Below are positions 4,131 to 5,476 of a stretch of DNA of 5,476 bases, in pieces. Within the stretch, counting starts at the first letter, position 1. The number at the start of each line of letters is the position of its first letter. Position numbers and translations under genes: made by a program. The stretch covers positions 1 through 5,476 of the forward strand of contig CAMYRF010000076.1 of assembly GCA_947296775.1 (NCBI GenBank), read 5' to 3'. The notes under the pieces were generated by a model. That model made no database searches. It was not told the origin of the DNA and was given only the letters and a program-made list of their open reading frames with translations. Origin of the DNA: an uncultured Mycoplasmatota bacterium (GTDB lineage: Bacteria > Bacillota_I > Bacilli_A > RF39 > UBA660).

Positions 4131-4943
4131 ATGGCGACACGTATGCAAAAGTATTATAAAAACGCAAGAGCTGATGCTAACGCAGGCTCACGTAGTTCAC
4201 GTAATAAAGAACTATATGGTGAAATATACACAGGCAGTAAATATTCAAATATTGAAGGAATTGCCTCAATTGATAATGCCAATGAAGTAGATATTACAAA
4301 AGTAAAAGAAATGCTTAAAAACAGAGAAAACTATCAAAAAGAAAGACAATACCGCCGAATAACAGGAGAATATAAAACAGAAAGACCTAAACCAGTAATT
4401 CAAAGAACTTTTGAAGGTAATGAAGAAAAAAACTATGATATTAGAGATATCTTAAAAGAAGCCAAAGAAAATAAAGAACCAGATGATAAAGAAAGAGTAC
4501 TAAGAAATACACAGTATAATATTTTAAAAAATATTGATTTAAAAAAAGAATTACATAAAGAAGACTATGCCGAAGAAGGAGAAGAGGAATTAAAAGATTT
4601 AATTCAAACAATCACCAATACAAGCATGTTAAACAAAATAAACGATGTCGACCTAGCTTCAGATCTTTTAAGTGATCTTCAAGATGATGATACACAAATA
4701 GGAGAAATAAAAGATATAAAAGAATTAATCGAAGATAATGAAGAAATAGTAAAAGCACAAAAAGTAGACACAAATGAGCCTACTTATGATCGTTCATTCT
4801 TCACATCAAGTCTAAAACTTAGTAAATCAGACTTTGAAGGAGAAGGAAAGAAAAAAGGAAAAATCTTAAATATACTAATAGTAATAATCCTAGTTTCAGC
4901 AATTATAGCTTCAAGTGCTATTCTTATTATGAAAGCCCTTTAA
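4131..4943 (+). CDS. Acidic tail-anchored membrane protein of unknown family
   Basis: I do not recognise a family for this 270-aa protein. The N-terminus is basic and tyrosine-rich (MATRMQKYYKNARADANAGS, then RNKELYGEIYTG). A highly charged, mostly helical middle follows, with Lys/Glu-rich stretches (KVKEMLKNRENYQKERQYRR; KEELHKEDY-like and EEGEEELKDLIQ segments) and an acidic DLASDLLSDLQDDD. A serine-rich linker (RSFFTSSLKLSKSDF) and KKKGK lead into one hydrophobic helix (about 246-268) at the extreme C-terminus. The positive-inside rule puts the N-terminal bulk in the cytoplasm, so it resembles a tail-anchored scaffold or adaptor. The ATG at 4131 was chosen for its spacing from AGAGGTGG; a GTG at 4122 lies inside that site. 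It is divergent from ferredoxin and overlaps the GerAB-like gene by 33 bp at its 3' end. A link to sporulation or division is speculation. Confidence 0.85.
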   Translation: MATRMQKYYKNARADANAGSRSSRNKELYGEIYTGSKYSNIEGIASIDNANEVDITKVKEMLKNRENYQKERQYRRITGEYKTERPKPVIQRTFEGNEEKNYDIRDILKEAKENKEPDDKERVLRNTQYNILKNIDLKKELHKEDYAEEGEEELKDLIQTITNTSMLNKINDVDLASDLLSDLQDDDTQIGEIKDIKELIEDNEEIVKAQKVDTNEPTYDRSFFTSSLKLSKSDFEGEGKKKGKILNILIVIILVSAIIASSAILIMKAL

Positions 4944-5476
4944 TTTACACGCAAGCATAATAAATAAAGGAATAAAGAAGAAAACAACAAACATAATAAT
5001 CAGCATATCACCTTGAAAAAACTTATAAGCTGAACCATTAGTATTTAAAATAAATTGATTAACAATTAAAAGAATTAAACAAATAATAACTTTAAAAATA
5101 TTATTTGTTTTTTCTTTTGAATTAAAAGTTTGCTCAAAAGTTCTGCTTACAAAATAAACAGCCATCATCAACAACACAAATAAAGCTAAAATCCATTCCA
5201 TAGATAAAATACTTTCAACCCTATCAATAAATTCACCAACCTGGACCTTTTTAAGCAAGTGAAATTCAGGATATTCATATAAAAGAGAAAGTTCAAGGCC
5301 AAAAATACCAATCGTCATAAATGCCGCATTAATTAAACTAAGCATCGCAAGTATATAAAATATTAAACTTTTTTTAGAACTGTATCCAGTTAACTTACAT
5401 TTAGGAATAATAAGTAAGAAAAATAAAGGTAAAATATTATAGGCAACCAAGATTAAAGAACCATGAAGTATAGAAG
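4911..5476 (-). CDS. GerAB-family spore germination membrane protein (C-terminal half, partial)
   Basis: The frame is open from the right edge to the TGA at 4911-4913, giving about 188 residues of a family usually near 360 aa. The first in-frame TTG (5450) is not a convincing start, since the hydrophobic stretch continues upstream of it. About five membrane segments are visible. The diagnostic piece is the loop after the second one, GLELSLLYEYPEFHLLKKVQ followed by VGEFIDRVESILSMEW. This matches the GerAB/spore-permease pattern (a YP motif, then a GEF-x-R-E/D element and a tryptophan). GerAB subunits are inner-membrane parts of nutrient germinant receptors, usually beside GerAA and GerAC, which would lie outside this window. 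It ends inside the convergent 270-aa gene. Membership of the wider amino acid-polyamine transporter group is the main alternative. Confidence 0.72.
   Translation of the reverse strand, partial: SILHGSLILVAYNILPLFFLLIIPKCKLTGYSSKKSLIFYILAMLSLINAAFMTIGIFGLELSLLYEYPEFHLLKKVQVGEFIDRVESILSMEWILALFVLLMMAVYFVSRTFEQTFNSKEKTNNIFKVIICLILLIVNQFILNTNGSAYKFFQGDMLIIMFVVFFFIPLFIMLACKLKGFHNKNST

Overview
The window is AT-rich, tightly packed bacterial DNA that uses the standard stop codons: TGA ends spmA, the KilA-N gene and the GerAB-like gene, while tryptophan is TGG. Strong AGGAGG-type ribosome binding sites, spore-maturation genes (spmA, spmB) and a GerAB-like germination protein point to an endospore-forming Firmicute. 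It is perhaps one of the compact, uncultured Bacilli- or Clostridia-like lineages; the exact lineage is inference.

Region 1 (1-2001, + strand) is a conserved block: the end of an upstream gene that by gene order is probably a D-Ala-D-Ala carboxypeptidase (dacB-like), then spmA, spmB and the 23S rRNA pseudouridine synthase rluB. This is the Bacillus subtilis order dacB-spmA-spmB-rluB. The first three genes overlap or are translationally coupled. rluB also has its own promoter, which overlaps the end of spmB. A long hairpin at about 2001-2049 separates this block from the convergent genes.

Region 2 (2034-3805, - strand) looks like an accessory islet. A small XRE/HigA-like DNA-binding protein is translationally coupled to a full-length KilA-N-domain protein, and a 191-aa orphan protein with its own promoter lies downstream. 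The first-gene-regulator layout resembles a toxin-antitoxin or phage-derived regulatory module, but no function is established from sequence. The promoters of the XRE gene and of the orphan share a TTAACA-containing motif next to the -10 box. A 32-bp near-perfect palindrome lies inside the KilA-N gene.

Region 3 (3825-5476) holds a single-cluster [4Fe-4S] ferredoxin (- strand) and, divergently, a 270-aa acidic tail-anchored membrane protein of unknown family (+ strand). Convergent to the latter is the C-terminal half of a GerAB-family spore-germination membrane protein (- strand, running off the right edge). The last two overlap tail to tail by 33 bp with no visible terminator.

The promoters legible here (rluB, XRE, ferredoxin, 270-aa gene) all have 17-bp spacers and -10 boxes only 6-7 bp from the Shine-Dalgarno sequence. 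Very short 5' leaders therefore seem to be the rule. No RNA genes, insertion sequences or CRISPR arrays were seen, and there is no gene-free stretch longer than about 105 bp.
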